From NCBI GenBank assembly GCA_963929865.1, contig CAWVKK010000065.1, positions 62,001 through 126,000 on the forward strand: a DNA stretch of 64,000 nucleotides. Direction: 5' to 3'. Position 1 is the first letter of the stretch. Each line of letters begins with the position of its first letter. Both the position numbers and the translations under genes were made by a program. The notes beneath the pieces were generated by a model. The model was not told the origin of the DNA. It was given only the letters and a program-made list of their open reading frames with translations, and made no database searches. The DNA comes from JAGZHZ01 sp963929865. Lineage in GTDB: Bacteria; Bacillota; Clostridia; Lachnospirales; Lachnospiraceae. This document shows, one piece after another, positions 39,763 through 48,018 of the stretch.

Positions 39763-41031
39763 TTAATTGTTCAGTTCTTCCGGGGAAGAAATTTTTCCTG
39801 TGATCGCGCTTGCCGCCGCGACAGCCGGACTCGCCAGATATACCTCTGAGTCCACATGTCCCATACGTCCGACAAAGTTCCGGTTTGTGGTGGAAACGCA
39901 CCGCTCTCCTGCCGCGAGGATTCCCATATATCCTCCCAGGCACGGTCCGCACGTCGGCGTGCTCACAATCGCTCCCGCCTGGATAAAGGTCTGCACCAGC
40001 CCTTCCTCGATTGCCTGGAGATAAATCTTCTGCGTCGCCGGGATCACAATGCAGCGCACGCCTTTTTTGACGTGTTCTCCCTGCATCACCTCCGCCGCGC
40101 AGCGCAGATCGTCGATGCGCCCGTTCGTGCACGATCCGATGACAACCTGATCGATTTTGATCTCCTCTGTGATTTCATCGATCGTCTTTGTGTTTTCCGG
40201 CAGGTGCGGGAACGCAACGGTCGGTTTTAATTTGCTCAGATCAATCGTGTATTCCTCGTCGTAGACGGCGTCCTCGTCCGCCTCGTAGATCTTAAATTGT
40301 CTCTTGGAATGCTCCTTCATATACGCAATCGCAATGTCGTCTACCGGGAAAATGCCATTCTTTCCTCCCGCCTCAATCGCCATGTTCGCGATCGTAAACC
40401 GGTCGTCCATGGAGAGATTGTGAACGCCCTCCCCCACAAACTCCATCGATTTGTACAGAGCGCCGTCTACGCCGATCATCCCGATAATGTGCAGAATCAC
40501 ATCTTTTCCGCTGACCCATTTGGAAGGGCTGCCGACAAGGTTGAATCTGATTGCGGACGGGACCTTAAACCATGCCTTTCCGGTTGCCATTCCAGCCGCC
40601 ATATCCGTGCTTCCCACTCCCGTCGAGAACGCGCCGAGCGCGCCGTACGTGCATGTGTGAGAGTCGGCTCCGATGATCACATCTCCGGCTACCGTCAGTC
40701 CTTTTTCCGGGAGAAGCGCGTGCTCGATTCCCATCTCCCCCACGTCAAAATAGTTTGTGATATCGTGCTTGCAGGCAAACTCTCTTACGCATTTGCAGTG
40801 CTCCGCCGACTTGATATCCTTGTTCGGGACAAAGTGATCCATAACCAGGGCGATTTTTTCCTTGTCAAAGATTCCTTCTTTTTTAAATTTGTCCATCTCA
40901 TGAATCGCCACAGGAGACGTGATATCGTTTCCGAGCACCAGATCTAAATCCACTTCAATTAACTGTCCGGCCTCCACAGACGGAAGTCCCGCATGAGCTG
41001 CCAGAATCTTCTGTGTCATTGTCATTCCCAT
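39763..41031 (-). CDS. leuC: 3-isopropylmalate dehydratase large subunit
   Basis: Aconitase-family [4Fe-4S] subunit of isopropylmalate isomerase. The 422 residues from MGMTMTQKILAAHAG match the bacterial/archaeal short type. Cluster cysteines lie in VIGSCTNGRIDDL and PTCGPCLGGYMGI; substrate region GADSHTCTYGALGAFSTG is intact. Start fixed by GGAGGAATGC. It is divergent from a LysR-family gene with a shared palindrome, so leucine- or intermediate-dependent control by that regulator is inferred. Confidence 0.96.
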   Translation of the reverse strand: MGMTMTQKILAAHAGLPSVEAGQLIEVDLDLVLGNDITSPVAIHEMDKFKKEGIFDKEKIALVMDHFVPNKDIKSAEHCKCVREFACKHDITNYFDVGEMGIEHALLPEKGLTVAGDVIIGADSHTCTYGALGAFSTGVGSTDMAAGMATGKAWFKVPSAIRFNLVGSPSKWVSGKDVILHIIGMIGVDGALYKSMEFVGEGVHNLSMDDRFTIANMAIEAGGKNGIFPVDDIAIAYMKEHSKRQFKIYEADEDAVYDEEYTIDLSKLKPTVAFPHLPENTKTIDEITEEIKIDQVVIGSCTNGRIDDLRCAAEVMQGEHVKKGVRCIVIPATQKIYLQAIEEGLVQTFIQAGAIVSTPTCGPCLGGYMGILAAGERCVSTTNRNFVGRMGHVDSEVYLASPAVAAASAITGKISSPEELNN

Positions 41032-41091
41032 TTTTGCATTCCTCCTAAATTTTAGAAAAGCCTCCGCTCTTCTGTCTTTTTGTCTACTGGC

Positions 41092-41116
41092 ATTATAGCA
41101 CACTCTCTGCTATAAT
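41092..41116. promoter_or_regulatory. Symmetric divergent -10 elements and LysR-box candidate between leuC and lysR
   Basis: A perfect inverted repeat ATTATAGCA-N7-TGCTATAAT. Read on the minus strand its half holds TATAAT (41097-41092) for leuC; on the plus strand the other half holds TATAAT (41111-41116) for the regulator gene. The inner AGCA/TGCT arms resemble the dyads LysR-type regulators bind. One protein bound here would touch both promoters. -35 boxes are poor on both sides, consistent with activator dependence. Confidence 0.65.
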
Positions 41117-41207
41117 TGAAAGAAATATATTAACTTTCTGATATCACAATTTATTATATCTATTATAACCGGAGAAAAATCAGCCAGCCGGAAAGGACGG
41201 TACTTCT

Positions 41208-42107
41208 ATGGAACAAAATCTGACCCTGTACAAAATTTTTTATGAGACGGCAAAAGCCGGAAATATCTCCCATGCTGCGAAAAAGCTTTTCATCACGCAG
41301 CCTGCCATCAGCAAGGCGATCCGCACCCTGGAGCGCAATCTGAACGTGTCCCTCTTTCTGCGCACCTCCAGGGGCGTTCTCCTGACCGATGAGGGAAAGC
41401 TCCTCTTTCAGTATGTCAGCCAGGCAATCGATTCCCTCTCCGCCGCGGAGACTCTCCTCGCGCACAGCAGCCGGCTTGGCGTCGGTCATCTTAGAATCGG
41501 TGTCAGTACGACACTGTGCAAGTACCTGCTGATGCCTTATCTGCACCGCTTTGTCCTTAAGTATCCCCACATCCGCATCTCCATCAGCTGCCAGTCCTCC
41601 CTCCACACGATCAAGCTGCTCGAGGAGCATCAGCTGGATCTGGGATTGATCGGGACGCCGAAGGGACACCGCGCCCTTTCCTTTCACAAGATCAAAGAAA
41701 TCGAGGATATCTTTGTCGCGAGTCCCCTCTATCTGGACAATCTTGCCCTGAGACAGGGCAGCGGCACGATCGATTATCTCCAGTCCGCCACTTTGATGCT
41801 GCTCGACAAGGAGAATATGTCCCGCCAGTACATCGACGCCTATTTCCGCCAAAATCAGATCGAGGCGACAAACCTTCTGGAGATTTCCACGATGGATCTC
41901 CTGATCGAATTCTCCAAAATCGGGATCGGAATCGGCTGCGTCATCAAAGAGTTCGTGATGGAGGAGCTTGAGAGCAAAACACTGGTTCAGCTTCCGCTCG
42001 ACATTCCCATCCATAAGCGCGACGTCGGCTTCGCCTGTCTCGACCGTGCGCCGCTGTCCCAGGCTTTGAGGGCTTTCTTTGAGGTCTGCCAGATCGGCAC
42101 ACGCTAA
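41208..42107 (+). CDS. LysR-family regulator, probable controller of leuCD
   Basis: 299-residue LysR-type regulator. HTH at about 5-62 (KIFYETAKAGNISHAAKKLF, ITQPAISKAIRTLERNLN), linker helix, and a periplasmic-binding-like effector domain from about 90 (HLRIGVSTTLCKYLLMPYLH). Divergent from leuC with a 176-bp gap holding a shared palindrome, the standard arrangement for a LysR activator and its target. The effector is probably a pathway intermediate such as isopropylmalate (inference from LeuO-like and other pathway regulators). Ribosome site is weak (GGAAAGGACGG). Confidence 0.9.
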   Translation: MEQNLTLYKIFYETAKAGNISHAAKKLFITQPAISKAIRTLERNLNVSLFLRTSRGVLLTDEGKLLFQYVSQAIDSLSAAETLLAHSSRLGVGHLRIGVSTTLCKYLLMPYLHRFVLKYPHIRISISCQSSLHTIKLLEEHQLDLGLIGTPKGHRALSFHKIKEIEDIFVASPLYLDNLALRQGSGTIDYLQSATLMLLDKENMSRQYIDAYFRQNQIEATNLLEISTMDLLIEFSKIGIGIGCVIKEFVMEELESKTLVQLPLDIPIHKRDVGFACLDRAPLSQALRAFFEVCQIGTR

Positions 42108-42116
42108 GCTTTCCCA

Positions 42117-42185
42117 TAAAAAAAGAGGAATGCTCCCCCGCGGCGCCGCGCCGCTTTGGCATTCCTCTCGCTGTTTTTCTTTTTT
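42117..42185. terminator. Bidirectional terminator between lysR and ilvC
   Basis: GAGGAATGC (42125-42133) pairs with GCATTCCTC (42159-42167), with a GC-rich inner region. T-runs lie on both sides (minus strand directly at 42124-42118, plus strand from 42172). It serves the convergent lysR and ilvC genes. Confidence 0.85.
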
Positions 42186-42199
42186 CTCTCTGTTTCGGA

Positions 42200-43219
42200 T
42201 TAGTTGTTGATCAGCTTATCCTCGCCGTTCCAGCTGTACAGCTTTCTGATTTCCTCTCCTACGATCTCAGACTGATGAGCTGCCGCTTTTGCGCGCATTG
42301 CTTTAAAGTGAACCTGGCGTCCTGCCTTTGACATGTCAACCAGGAATTCTTTTGCGAAGGTTCCGTCCTGGATATCGGACAGCACTTTCTTCATCGCTTT
42401 CTTCGTCTCAGCAGTGATGATCTTCGGTCCTGTCACATAGTCGCCGTACTCTGCCGTATTGGAGATGGAATATCTCATTCCCTTAAATCCTGACTGATAA
42501 ATCAGATCCACAATCAGCTTCATCTCATGGATACACTCAAAGTAAGCGTTTCTCGGATCGTATCCTGCCTCGCACAGCACTTCGAATCCTGTCTGCATCA
42601 GAGCGCACAGTCCTCCGCACAGCACAGCCTGCTCTCCAAAGAGGTCTGTCTCGGTCTCAGTCTTGAAGGTTGTCTCCAAAACTCCGGCTCTCGCTCCGCC
42701 TAAAGCGAGCGCATAGGCGAGCGCCATGTCAAGAGCTTTTCCTGTCGCATCCTGCTCTACGGCTACCAGACAAGGAGTTCCTTTGCCTGCCACATACTCG
42801 GAGCGAACGGTGTGTCCCGGCGCTTTCGGAGCAATCATGGTAACGTCCACATCCTTCGGCGGAACGATCGTTCCAAAGTGAATGTTAAAGCCGTGGGCAA
42901 ACATCAGCATATTTCCTGCTTCCAGATTTGGCTCAATGTCGTTTTTGTACATATCTGCCTGAAGCTCATCGTTGATCAGAATCATGATAATGTCTGCTCT
43001 CTTTGCAGCTTCCGCCGCTGTATATACCTGAAATCCCTGAGCCTCTGCCTTTGCCCATGATTTGCTTCCATTATAAAGACCGATGATTACATTGCATCCA
43101 GAATCCTTTAAGTTCAGCGCATGTGCATGTCCCTGGCTGCCGTATCCAATAATTGCAATGGTTTTTCCTTCCAGCAGTGAAAGGTTGCAATCTTCCTGAT
43201 AGTAAATTTTTGCTGCCAT
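42200..43219 (-). CDS. ilvC: Ketol-acid reductoisomerase (class I)
   Basis: Second common step of isoleucine/valine synthesis. The 339 residues have the Rossmann motif IAIIGYGSQGHAHALNL, the nucleotide loop IGLYNGSKSWAKAEAQG, FAHGFNIHFG, and the knotted C-terminal domain with TETETDLFGEQAVLCGG and FECIHEMKLIVDLIY. The loop that normally carries Arg (GLR-GS) reads GLYNGS, so cofactor preference may not be strictly NADPH. It follows ilvN by 72 nt; ribosome site GGAGG. Length typical. Confidence 0.96.
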   Translation of the reverse strand: MAAKIYYQEDCNLSLLEGKTIAIIGYGSQGHAHALNLKDSGCNVIIGLYNGSKSWAKAEAQGFQVYTAAEAAKRADIIMILINDELQADMYKNDIEPNLEAGNMLMFAHGFNIHFGTIVPPKDVDVTMIAPKAPGHTVRSEYVAGKGTPCLVAVEQDATGKALDMALAYALALGGARAGVLETTFKTETETDLFGEQAVLCGGLCALMQTGFEVLCEAGYDPRNAYFECIHEMKLIVDLIYQSGFKGMRYSISNTAEYGDYVTGPKIITAETKKAMKKVLSDIQDGTFAKEFLVDMSKAGRQVHFKAMRAKAAAHQSEIVGEEIRKLYSWNGEDKLINN

Positions 43220-43291
43220 TTCTATTCCTCCAAATCAGTATAATATAGATTTATATTTGTTAAAGGTTATGGTATAGCCTTTAGCTTACAG

Positions 43292-43789
43292 TTATAAGTA
43301 CCTTACGTCCGATGATCCGCGCGACAGTCCTGTGATGCCGGTGCGTGCCAGTTCCAGAATTTCGTATCCGTTCAGCAGATTGATAAACGCTTCAAGCTTA
43401 GACTGGTCTCCGGTCAGCTCGATCACAAGAGAGTCTACGCTCACGTCGATAATCTTTGCGCGGAAGATGTCTGCGATGGCGATTACGCCCGGGCGTGTCT
43501 CGCTGTCTGCACGAACCTTCACCAAAATCAGCTCACGGTTTACGCTGCTGTTTTCCTGCAGCGTCTTTATGTCCACCACATCGATCAGCTTTGCCAGCTG
43601 TTTTGTGATCTGGTCTAAGATCTGTTCGTCCCCGTTGACCACAACGGTCATCCTCGAATAGCGGGGATCTGCGGTCTCTCCTACGGTAAGGCTGTCAATA
43701 TTATATCCTCTTCTGCTGAACAGACCGGCAACGCGGCTCAAAACACCTGAGGTATTGTCAACTAAAATAGATAACACTCTCTTTTTCAT
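43292..43789 (-). CDS. ilvN: Acetolactate synthase small (regulatory) subunit
   Basis: Feedback-regulatory subunit of acetohydroxyacid synthase. The 165 residues contain the N-terminal ACT domain (LSILVDNTSGVLSRVAGLFS, RRGYNIDSLTVG) that binds valine, and a second ferredoxin-like domain. The catalytic large subunit is not adjacent; ilvC follows instead and a CBS-domain gene precedes. Start after AAGGAGGGCGG. Confidence 0.95.
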   Translation of the reverse strand: MKKRVLSILVDNTSGVLSRVAGLFSRRGYNIDSLTVGETADPRYSRMTVVVNGDEQILDQITKQLAKLIDVVDIKTLQENSSVNRELILVKVRADSETRPGVIAIADIFRAKIIDVSVDSLVIELTGDQSKLEAFINLLNGYEILELARTGITGLSRGSSDVRYL

Positions 43790-43831
43790 AGCCGCCCTCC
43801 TTCTCTGATAATTTCATGACTTTTGTTGTAT

Positions 43832-43860
43832 ATTCTATCAACGATTAACTTCTTTGTCAA
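43832..43860 (-). promoter_or_regulatory. Promoter of ilvNC
   Basis: Minus strand TTGACA (43860-43855), 17-bp spacer, TAGAAT (43837-43832). Near consensus. The 40-nt leader holds no T-box or terminator. Confidence 0.8.
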
Positions 43861-43962
43861 TCATTAATTTATGTCTTTACTACTCTAAAGTGCGCTCTTT
43901 TTCTCTTTCCCCCGCGCTTCTCTCCGCCGTCCGAAAGCGCGGACCGTTTTTAAGCTTCACTC

Positions 43963-43993
43963 AAAAAGAGGATGCTATTTTTCAGCATCCTCT
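43963..43993 (-). terminator. Terminator overlapping the 3' end of the CBS-domain gene
   Basis: Minus strand AGAGGATGCT (43993-43984) pairs perfectly with AGCATCCTCT (43976-43967), then TTTTT. The 5' arm encodes the last residues and the stop codon lies in the loop and 3' arm. Confidence 0.88.
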
Positions 43994-44400
43994 GAACATT
44001 CCTTGTAGCGGTTATAGAAATACTGGATAATGTCTCTTCTTGTGATAATTCCGATAAAGGTGCGCTCGTCGTCAATGACCGGAACAAAGTTCTGGTTCAT
44101 GGAGGTCAGCAGAAGATCCTCCATGTTGCAGTTGACATTGACCGGGTCGTTGTACCACCGTCTCGGAACGCAGGAGAGCGGGATTTCCTCCGCTCTGCGC
44201 AGATCCAGATGTTCTTTGTCTTTGATATATCGCAGCAGGTCTCCCTCCGTCAGGGTTCCTATGTAGCATCCCTCTTTGCCGATAATCGGAATGGCGCTGT
44301 AGCGGCAGCGGTCCATTTTCTCCAGCGTCTGTCTGAGAGAATCCTCCTCATAGAGATATGCCACTTCGCTTTTCGGTTTCAAAAAAAATAAGATATTCAT
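43975..44400 (-). CDS. Tandem CBS-domain protein
   Basis: Small protein (141 residues) of two CBS repeats (about 7-62: LRQTLEKMDRCRYSAIPIIG; 80-135: VNCNMEDLLLTSMNQNFVPV followed by IGIITRRDIIQYFYNRYKE). CBS pairs bind adenosine nucleotides. No effector domain is attached, so it may work as a free sensor or partner of an enzyme encoded elsewhere. Ribosome site AAGGAAGAAG. The terminator stem is built into its last codons. Neighbouring ilvN has its own promoter, so no operon link is claimed. Confidence 0.88.
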   Translation of the reverse strand: MNILFFLKPKSEVAYLYEEDSLRQTLEKMDRCRYSAIPIIGKEGCYIGTLTEGDLLRYIKDKEHLDLRRAEEIPLSCVPRRWYNDPVNVNCNMEDLLLTSMNQNFVPVIDDERTFIGIITRRDIIQYFYNRYKECSEDAEK

Positions 44401-44457
44401 CTTTTATACTTCTTCCTTTTTTGTCATTTGTTTGTTTCTTGGCTTTTCACACATGAT

Positions 44458-45585
44458 TCAGATTTTCCTCAATTTCCGTTTAATCCGTTTTTCTCTTTGA
44501 ATTTGTCTCGGCGTCTTGACAGTCCCGTAGAACGCCAGGCTGAAGACAGGAATTCTCCGGATCAAAAACAGACCGAGGTAGATGAATGCCATTTTGATCG
44601 CCATTACCAGCAGCGAAAATTCAAACGTCCCCTCCTGCAGGACATATCCCGCCCACTCAAAAGAGGGCACGTAATTCAGCTCTAATTTATGCAGACACAA
44701 GACTACCAGAGATTCTCTTCCTGTATATCCCAAAAAACGGGAAAGCGGTTTGAGAAACTTTGCAATCAGCGCCGAGATCCACAGGACAAACATCGATCCG
44801 CAGATTCCCGCCATAACGACGATCGCGCCGTTTACGACCGGTAAAGAGTAGCCGAAAAATTTCAGCGACATTGCATACTGGTTGCTTACCATATTGCAGG
44901 TGCCGTACATCATGCTCAGCGCCCACAGACCCGCCATCGGAAGCATCGCCGCTTTATGGCGCTTTGGAATCTCAAAGAGCCAGTCTTTTTGCCGGATCAC
45001 GTAGCCAAAATAGGTAAATACCAGCGCTCCCAGCGCCGGCTGAATGCTCCACGGCAGAAAAAACCACCGCGCCGTCACATAGCTTAATCCTGCCAGGATT
45101 CCCACTGAGAGAAAAAGCGGAAAGCGGCACACTCTTTTTAGTTTTACAAGCCAGTTAAACACCAGCTGCGCCACAAACATAGCCACGAGAAACCACAGCA
45201 CGCCCACAATACGGATGTCGGGCAGGAAGCTGATCGTCATCTTGCTGTTGCTCCCGATTCCGTACAGTGCAGCCAGACCGTGCAGCTGCAGCCCTTTTCC
45301 GATTATATCGATATCGTCGATCAGCAGTTTATCAATCACATAATATCCCAAAAAACAAAGACATGTTGTAAAATAGGGAACTAACAGTCTCTTCACACTT
45401 TTTACAAACAGGTCTTTTGTCTTCTTTTCGTGATATAGATAGCCGCTGATAAAGAAGAACATCGGCATATGAAATGTATAGATGATCTTCGCTGTCATCG
45501 TCCCGCTGAACGTATGTCCGATCACGGTACAGATAATCCCGATTCCCTTTGCGACATCGACGTAGTCTAGTCTGTCCTTTTTCAT
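44458..45585 (-). CDS. Membrane acyltransferase (acyltransferase-3 family)
   Basis: 375-residue polytopic protein with about ten membrane helices. Family features are the DYVDVAKGIGIICTVIGHT N-terminus with the conserved His, and FHMPMFFFISGYLY in the second helix. Members O-acetylate or succinylate cell-surface sugars. No polysaccharide cluster adjoins it, so the acceptor is unknown. Start ATG at 45585; a GTG at 45603 with AAAGGAAA upstream is also possible. Basic tail of about 15 residues at the C-terminus. Confidence 0.85.
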   Translation of the reverse strand: MKKDRLDYVDVAKGIGIICTVIGHTFSGTMTAKIIYTFHMPMFFFISGYLYHEKKTKDLFVKSVKRLLVPYFTTCLCFLGYYVIDKLLIDDIDIIGKGLQLHGLAALYGIGSNSKMTISFLPDIRIVGVLWFLVAMFVAQLVFNWLVKLKRVCRFPLFLSVGILAGLSYVTARWFFLPWSIQPALGALVFTYFGYVIRQKDWLFEIPKRHKAAMLPMAGLWALSMMYGTCNMVSNQYAMSLKFFGYSLPVVNGAIVVMAGICGSMFVLWISALIAKFLKPLSRFLGYTGRESLVVLCLHKLELNYVPSFEWAGYVLQEGTFEFSLLVMAIKMAFIYLGLFLIRRIPVFSLAFYGTVKTPRQIQREKRIKRKLRKI

Positions 45586-45643
45586 ACCATATCCATCCCT
45601 CACATTTTCCTTTGTATCTCTTAAACAGATTTACACCTCTTGT

Positions 45644-45672
45644 ATTGTAACATATTTCAATAATACGGGCAA
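45644..45672 (-). promoter_or_regulatory. Promoter of the acyltransferase gene
   Basis: Minus strand TTGCCC (45672-45667), 17-bp spacer, TACAAT (45649-45644). Confidence 0.55.
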
Positions 45673-45784
45673 TATTATTTAATAACATGTAACAAAAATG
45701 AACAGAGTTATTCATCTTTTTTTAAAACAAAGGAATCTGCCCTGGATGTCTTCTCCCCATTGGGAGGGCTGGTTTTCTTTTTTC

Positions 45785-46789
45785 TCACCGGATTTTTTCG
45801 GGGAACCCTACCTTCTTCTGCACCTTGCGCAGCGTCTTCTGCGCGTAATAGTTTGCCTTCTCGGCATTGTTTTTGATCACCCGGTCAATATACTCTTTGT
45901 CCTTTTCCAGCTCTTTTACCCGATCCTGGATAGGTTTGAGCACGCTGACCACTTCCTCGCCGACTGCCGTCTTGAATTCCCCGTATCCTTTTCCGTCAAA
46001 TTCTCTCTGCGCTTCTTCCGGCGTTTTTCCTGTACATGCACAGTAAATGTTTAACAGGTTCTTGACGCCCGGCTGCTCATCCCGATAGACGATCTGCGCC
46101 ATGGAATCGGTCACTGCGCGCTTGCATTTGCGCATGATTGTGTCCGGGTCGTCCATCAGATAGATGCTTCCGTTCGGATTTTCATCCGACTTTGACATTT
46201 TTTTCGACGGGTCCTGCAGACTCATGATCTTCGCCCCTGTTTTTCCGATAAACGCTTCCGGAACCGTAAACACATCCCCGTAAATCGCGTTAAAGCGCTG
46301 CGCTACGTTTCTTGTCAATTCCAGATGCTGCATCTGATCGATGCCGACCGGGACGACGTCGCTTTGAAACAGCAAAATGTCCGCCGCCATTAAGACCGGA
46401 TAAGTAAACAGCCCGGCATTGATATTGTCCGCGTGTTTTGCCGCCTTGTCCTTAAACTGCGTCATGCGGTTCAGCTCTCCCATATATGTATAACAGCTTA
46501 AAATCCAGCTCAGCTCCGCGTGTCCTGAGACGTGGGACTGATAATAAATACAGTTTTTTTCCGGATCCAGACCTGCCGCTATATAGAGCGTCAGAAGCGC
46601 TCTCGCTCTTTTTCTTAAGACTGCCGGATCCTGGCGCACTGTGATGGAATGCAGATCGACCACACTGTAGAAACATTCATATTCGTCGCTTAACGCCACC
46701 CAGTTTTTGAGGGCGCCCAGATAATTTCCAAGCGTCAGATTTCCTGTCGCCTGCATTCCGCTGAATAATACTTTTTTGTCATTTATCAT
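45785..46789 (-). CDS. trpS: Tryptophanyl-tRNA synthetase
   Basis: Class I synthetase, 334 residues. Nucleotide-binding motif in FSGMQATGNLTLGNYLGAL (HIGH variant GNYLG) and signature KMSKSDEN; substrate region GIDQMQHLELTRN. Start after GGAGGACAT. Divergent from luxS. There is no T-box in the 70-nt leader. Normal length. Confidence 0.97.
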   Translation of the reverse strand: MINDKKVLFSGMQATGNLTLGNYLGALKNWVALSDEYECFYSVVDLHSITVRQDPAVLRKRARALLTLYIAAGLDPEKNCIYYQSHVSGHAELSWILSCYTYMGELNRMTQFKDKAAKHADNINAGLFTYPVLMAADILLFQSDVVPVGIDQMQHLELTRNVAQRFNAIYGDVFTVPEAFIGKTGAKIMSLQDPSKKMSKSDENPNGSIYLMDDPDTIMRKCKRAVTDSMAQIVYRDEQPGVKNLLNIYCACTGKTPEEAQREFDGKGYGEFKTAVGEEVVSVLKPIQDRVKELEKDKEYIDRVIKNNAEKANYYAQKTLRKVQKKVGFPEKIR

Positions 46790-46819
46790 AATTTATGTCC
46801 TCCGTTTTACTATGGATCA

Positions 46820-46848
46820 AGTGTATCACTCGACCCTGTCAAAGTCAA
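46820..46848 (-). promoter_or_regulatory. Promoter of trpS
   Basis: Minus strand TTGACT (46848-46843), 17-bp spacer, TACACT (46825-46820). Confidence 0.65.
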
Positions 46849-46850
46849 GG

Positions 46851-46879
46851 TTGTATCTGCGGCAATTGTCTGATAAAAT
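46851..46879 (+). promoter_or_regulatory. Promoter of luxS
   Basis: Plus strand TTGTAT (46851-46856), 17-bp spacer, TAAAAT (46874-46879). It lies back to back with the trpS promoter. The leader is short, without a SAM riboswitch. Confidence 0.65.
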
Positions 46880-46915
46880 AGAGACAAATGACAAAATAAA
46901 AGGAGTCTGATCAAA

Positions 46916-47395
46916 ATGAAAAAGATTACGAGCTTTACCATCGATCATCTAAAATTGCTGCCTGGTTTCTATGTCTCCAGAAAAGATCCCGTCGGGGATC
47001 AGGTCATCACTACATTTGACATCCGCATGACAAGACCAAACTATGAGCCGGTTATGAATACTGCGGAGATCCACACGATCGAGCATCTGGGCGCAACGTA
47101 TCTGCGCAATCATGAAGAGTACGGGGACAAAATCATCTATTTCGGTCCTATGGGATGCCGCACAGGATTTTATCTGCTTCTCGCAGGCGATTATACTTCT
47201 GAGCAGGTCGCTCCGCTTTTGACCTCCATGTTCGAATTTATCCGTGACTATCAAGGAGAGGTCCCGGGAGCCTGCGCAAAGGACTGCGGAAATTACCGCG
47301 ATATGAATCTCCCGATGGCCAATTATCTGGCGAAGAAATATCTGGATGAGGTGCTTTACGGCATCACGCCCGACCGCCTCGTTTATCCGGAATAA
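46916..47395 (+). CDS. luxS: S-ribosylhomocysteine lyase, autoinducer-2 production
   Basis: Iron-dependent lyase that splits S-ribosylhomocysteine to homocysteine and DPD, the precursor of AI-2; also part of the methyl cycle. The 159 residues contain the HTIEH metal motif followed by LGATYLRNH, MGCRTGFYLLLAG with the catalytic Cys, and GACAKDCGNYRDMNLPMA. Start after AAAAGGAGTC. The 3' end overlaps the convergent DUF5662 gene by 32 nt. Downstream of SAM consumption by polyamine synthesis in metabolism, but unlinked in operon. Confidence 0.97.
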   Translation: MKKITSFTIDHLKLLPGFYVSRKDPVGDQVITTFDIRMTRPNYEPVMNTAEIHTIEHLGATYLRNHEEYGDKIIYFGPMGCRTGFYLLLAGDYTSEQVAPLLTSMFEFIRDYQGEVPGACAKDCGNYRDMNLPMANYLAKKYLDEVLYGITPDRLVYPE

Positions 47396-48014
47396 TCTTC
47401 TGCGCGCGATGTGTCCGCGGCGCGGCGGTTCTGAGTGCCCGCGCGCCGCGCCTCTTTTTTCTCTTCTCTTTTTCCCCGGCGCTCTCTTTTCTCAAATACA
47501 CGTTTTTTACATACGCGATCAGGACTCTCTCTCCTTTTTTGTCCAGAATCCGCAAAAGTCCCTCCAGCTCTCTCATCGTCTGCGGGTGCATCTGGTAGTT
47601 TGCCTTTCCCTTCAAAAAGTACTGCAAAGGACTGTGGTGCGTGTACCGTTCCTTTTGGTACGTCTTTGACGCTGCGATTCGGTCCATCAGCATTTCCGCC
47701 ACATACCGCCTCGGCATCCGCACCGGGGCGGTAATCTTGTCTTTTTCCAGCGTGTAGTCATTCCAATATTCAAAATGATGGCGGTTTCTCCCTTTGTGGT
47801 GCATCCATGCGGACGAGTATCCCTTTCTTTCTCTCTCGGCGTTGTTCGGACTTCTGTCCCCCTGATAATACCGGCATCCGACCAGAAATTCCGACGGCAT
47901 ATATTTTGACAGATCGTGCAGAAGCCCCTGCCGGTAAAGCCCTATGCGGAAACAATACTTCATCACCAGAAGCTTATGCGATGTGATAGTGTAAAAATGT
48001 CCCAAAATGTTCAT
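47364..48014 (-). CDS. DUF5662-family protein
   Basis: 216 residues, function unknown. Conserved His/Asp pattern: TSHKLLVMKYCFRIGLYRQG, LLHDLSKYMPSEF, and SSAWMHHKGRNRHHFEYW. The repeated HD and HH pairs suggest a metal-binding helical bundle (HD-like), as suspected for this family. A very basic Arg/Lys tail (EKRKKRRGARALRTAAPR) follows at about 180-216 and overlaps the luxS 3' end. The gene starts 4 nt after the GlgX-like gene, so the two are likely cotranscribed. Start codon has only a weak ribosome site. Confidence 0.82.
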   Translation of the reverse strand: MNILGHFYTITSHKLLVMKYCFRIGLYRQGLLHDLSKYMPSEFLVGCRYYQGDRSPNNAERERKGYSSAWMHHKGRNRHHFEYWNDYTLEKDKITAPVRMPRRYVAEMLMDRIAASKTYQKERYTHHSPLQYFLKGKANYQMHPQTMRELEGLLRILDKKGERVLIAYVKNVYLRKESAGEKEKRKKRRGARALRTAAPRTHRAQKIIPDKRGGRA

Positions 48015-48018
48015 GCTT

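Noticed and set aside
39009..39803. 264-codon plus-strand frame across the pepT-leuD junction.
   Set aside because: It crosses a terminator and two certain minus-strand genes; no ribosome site.
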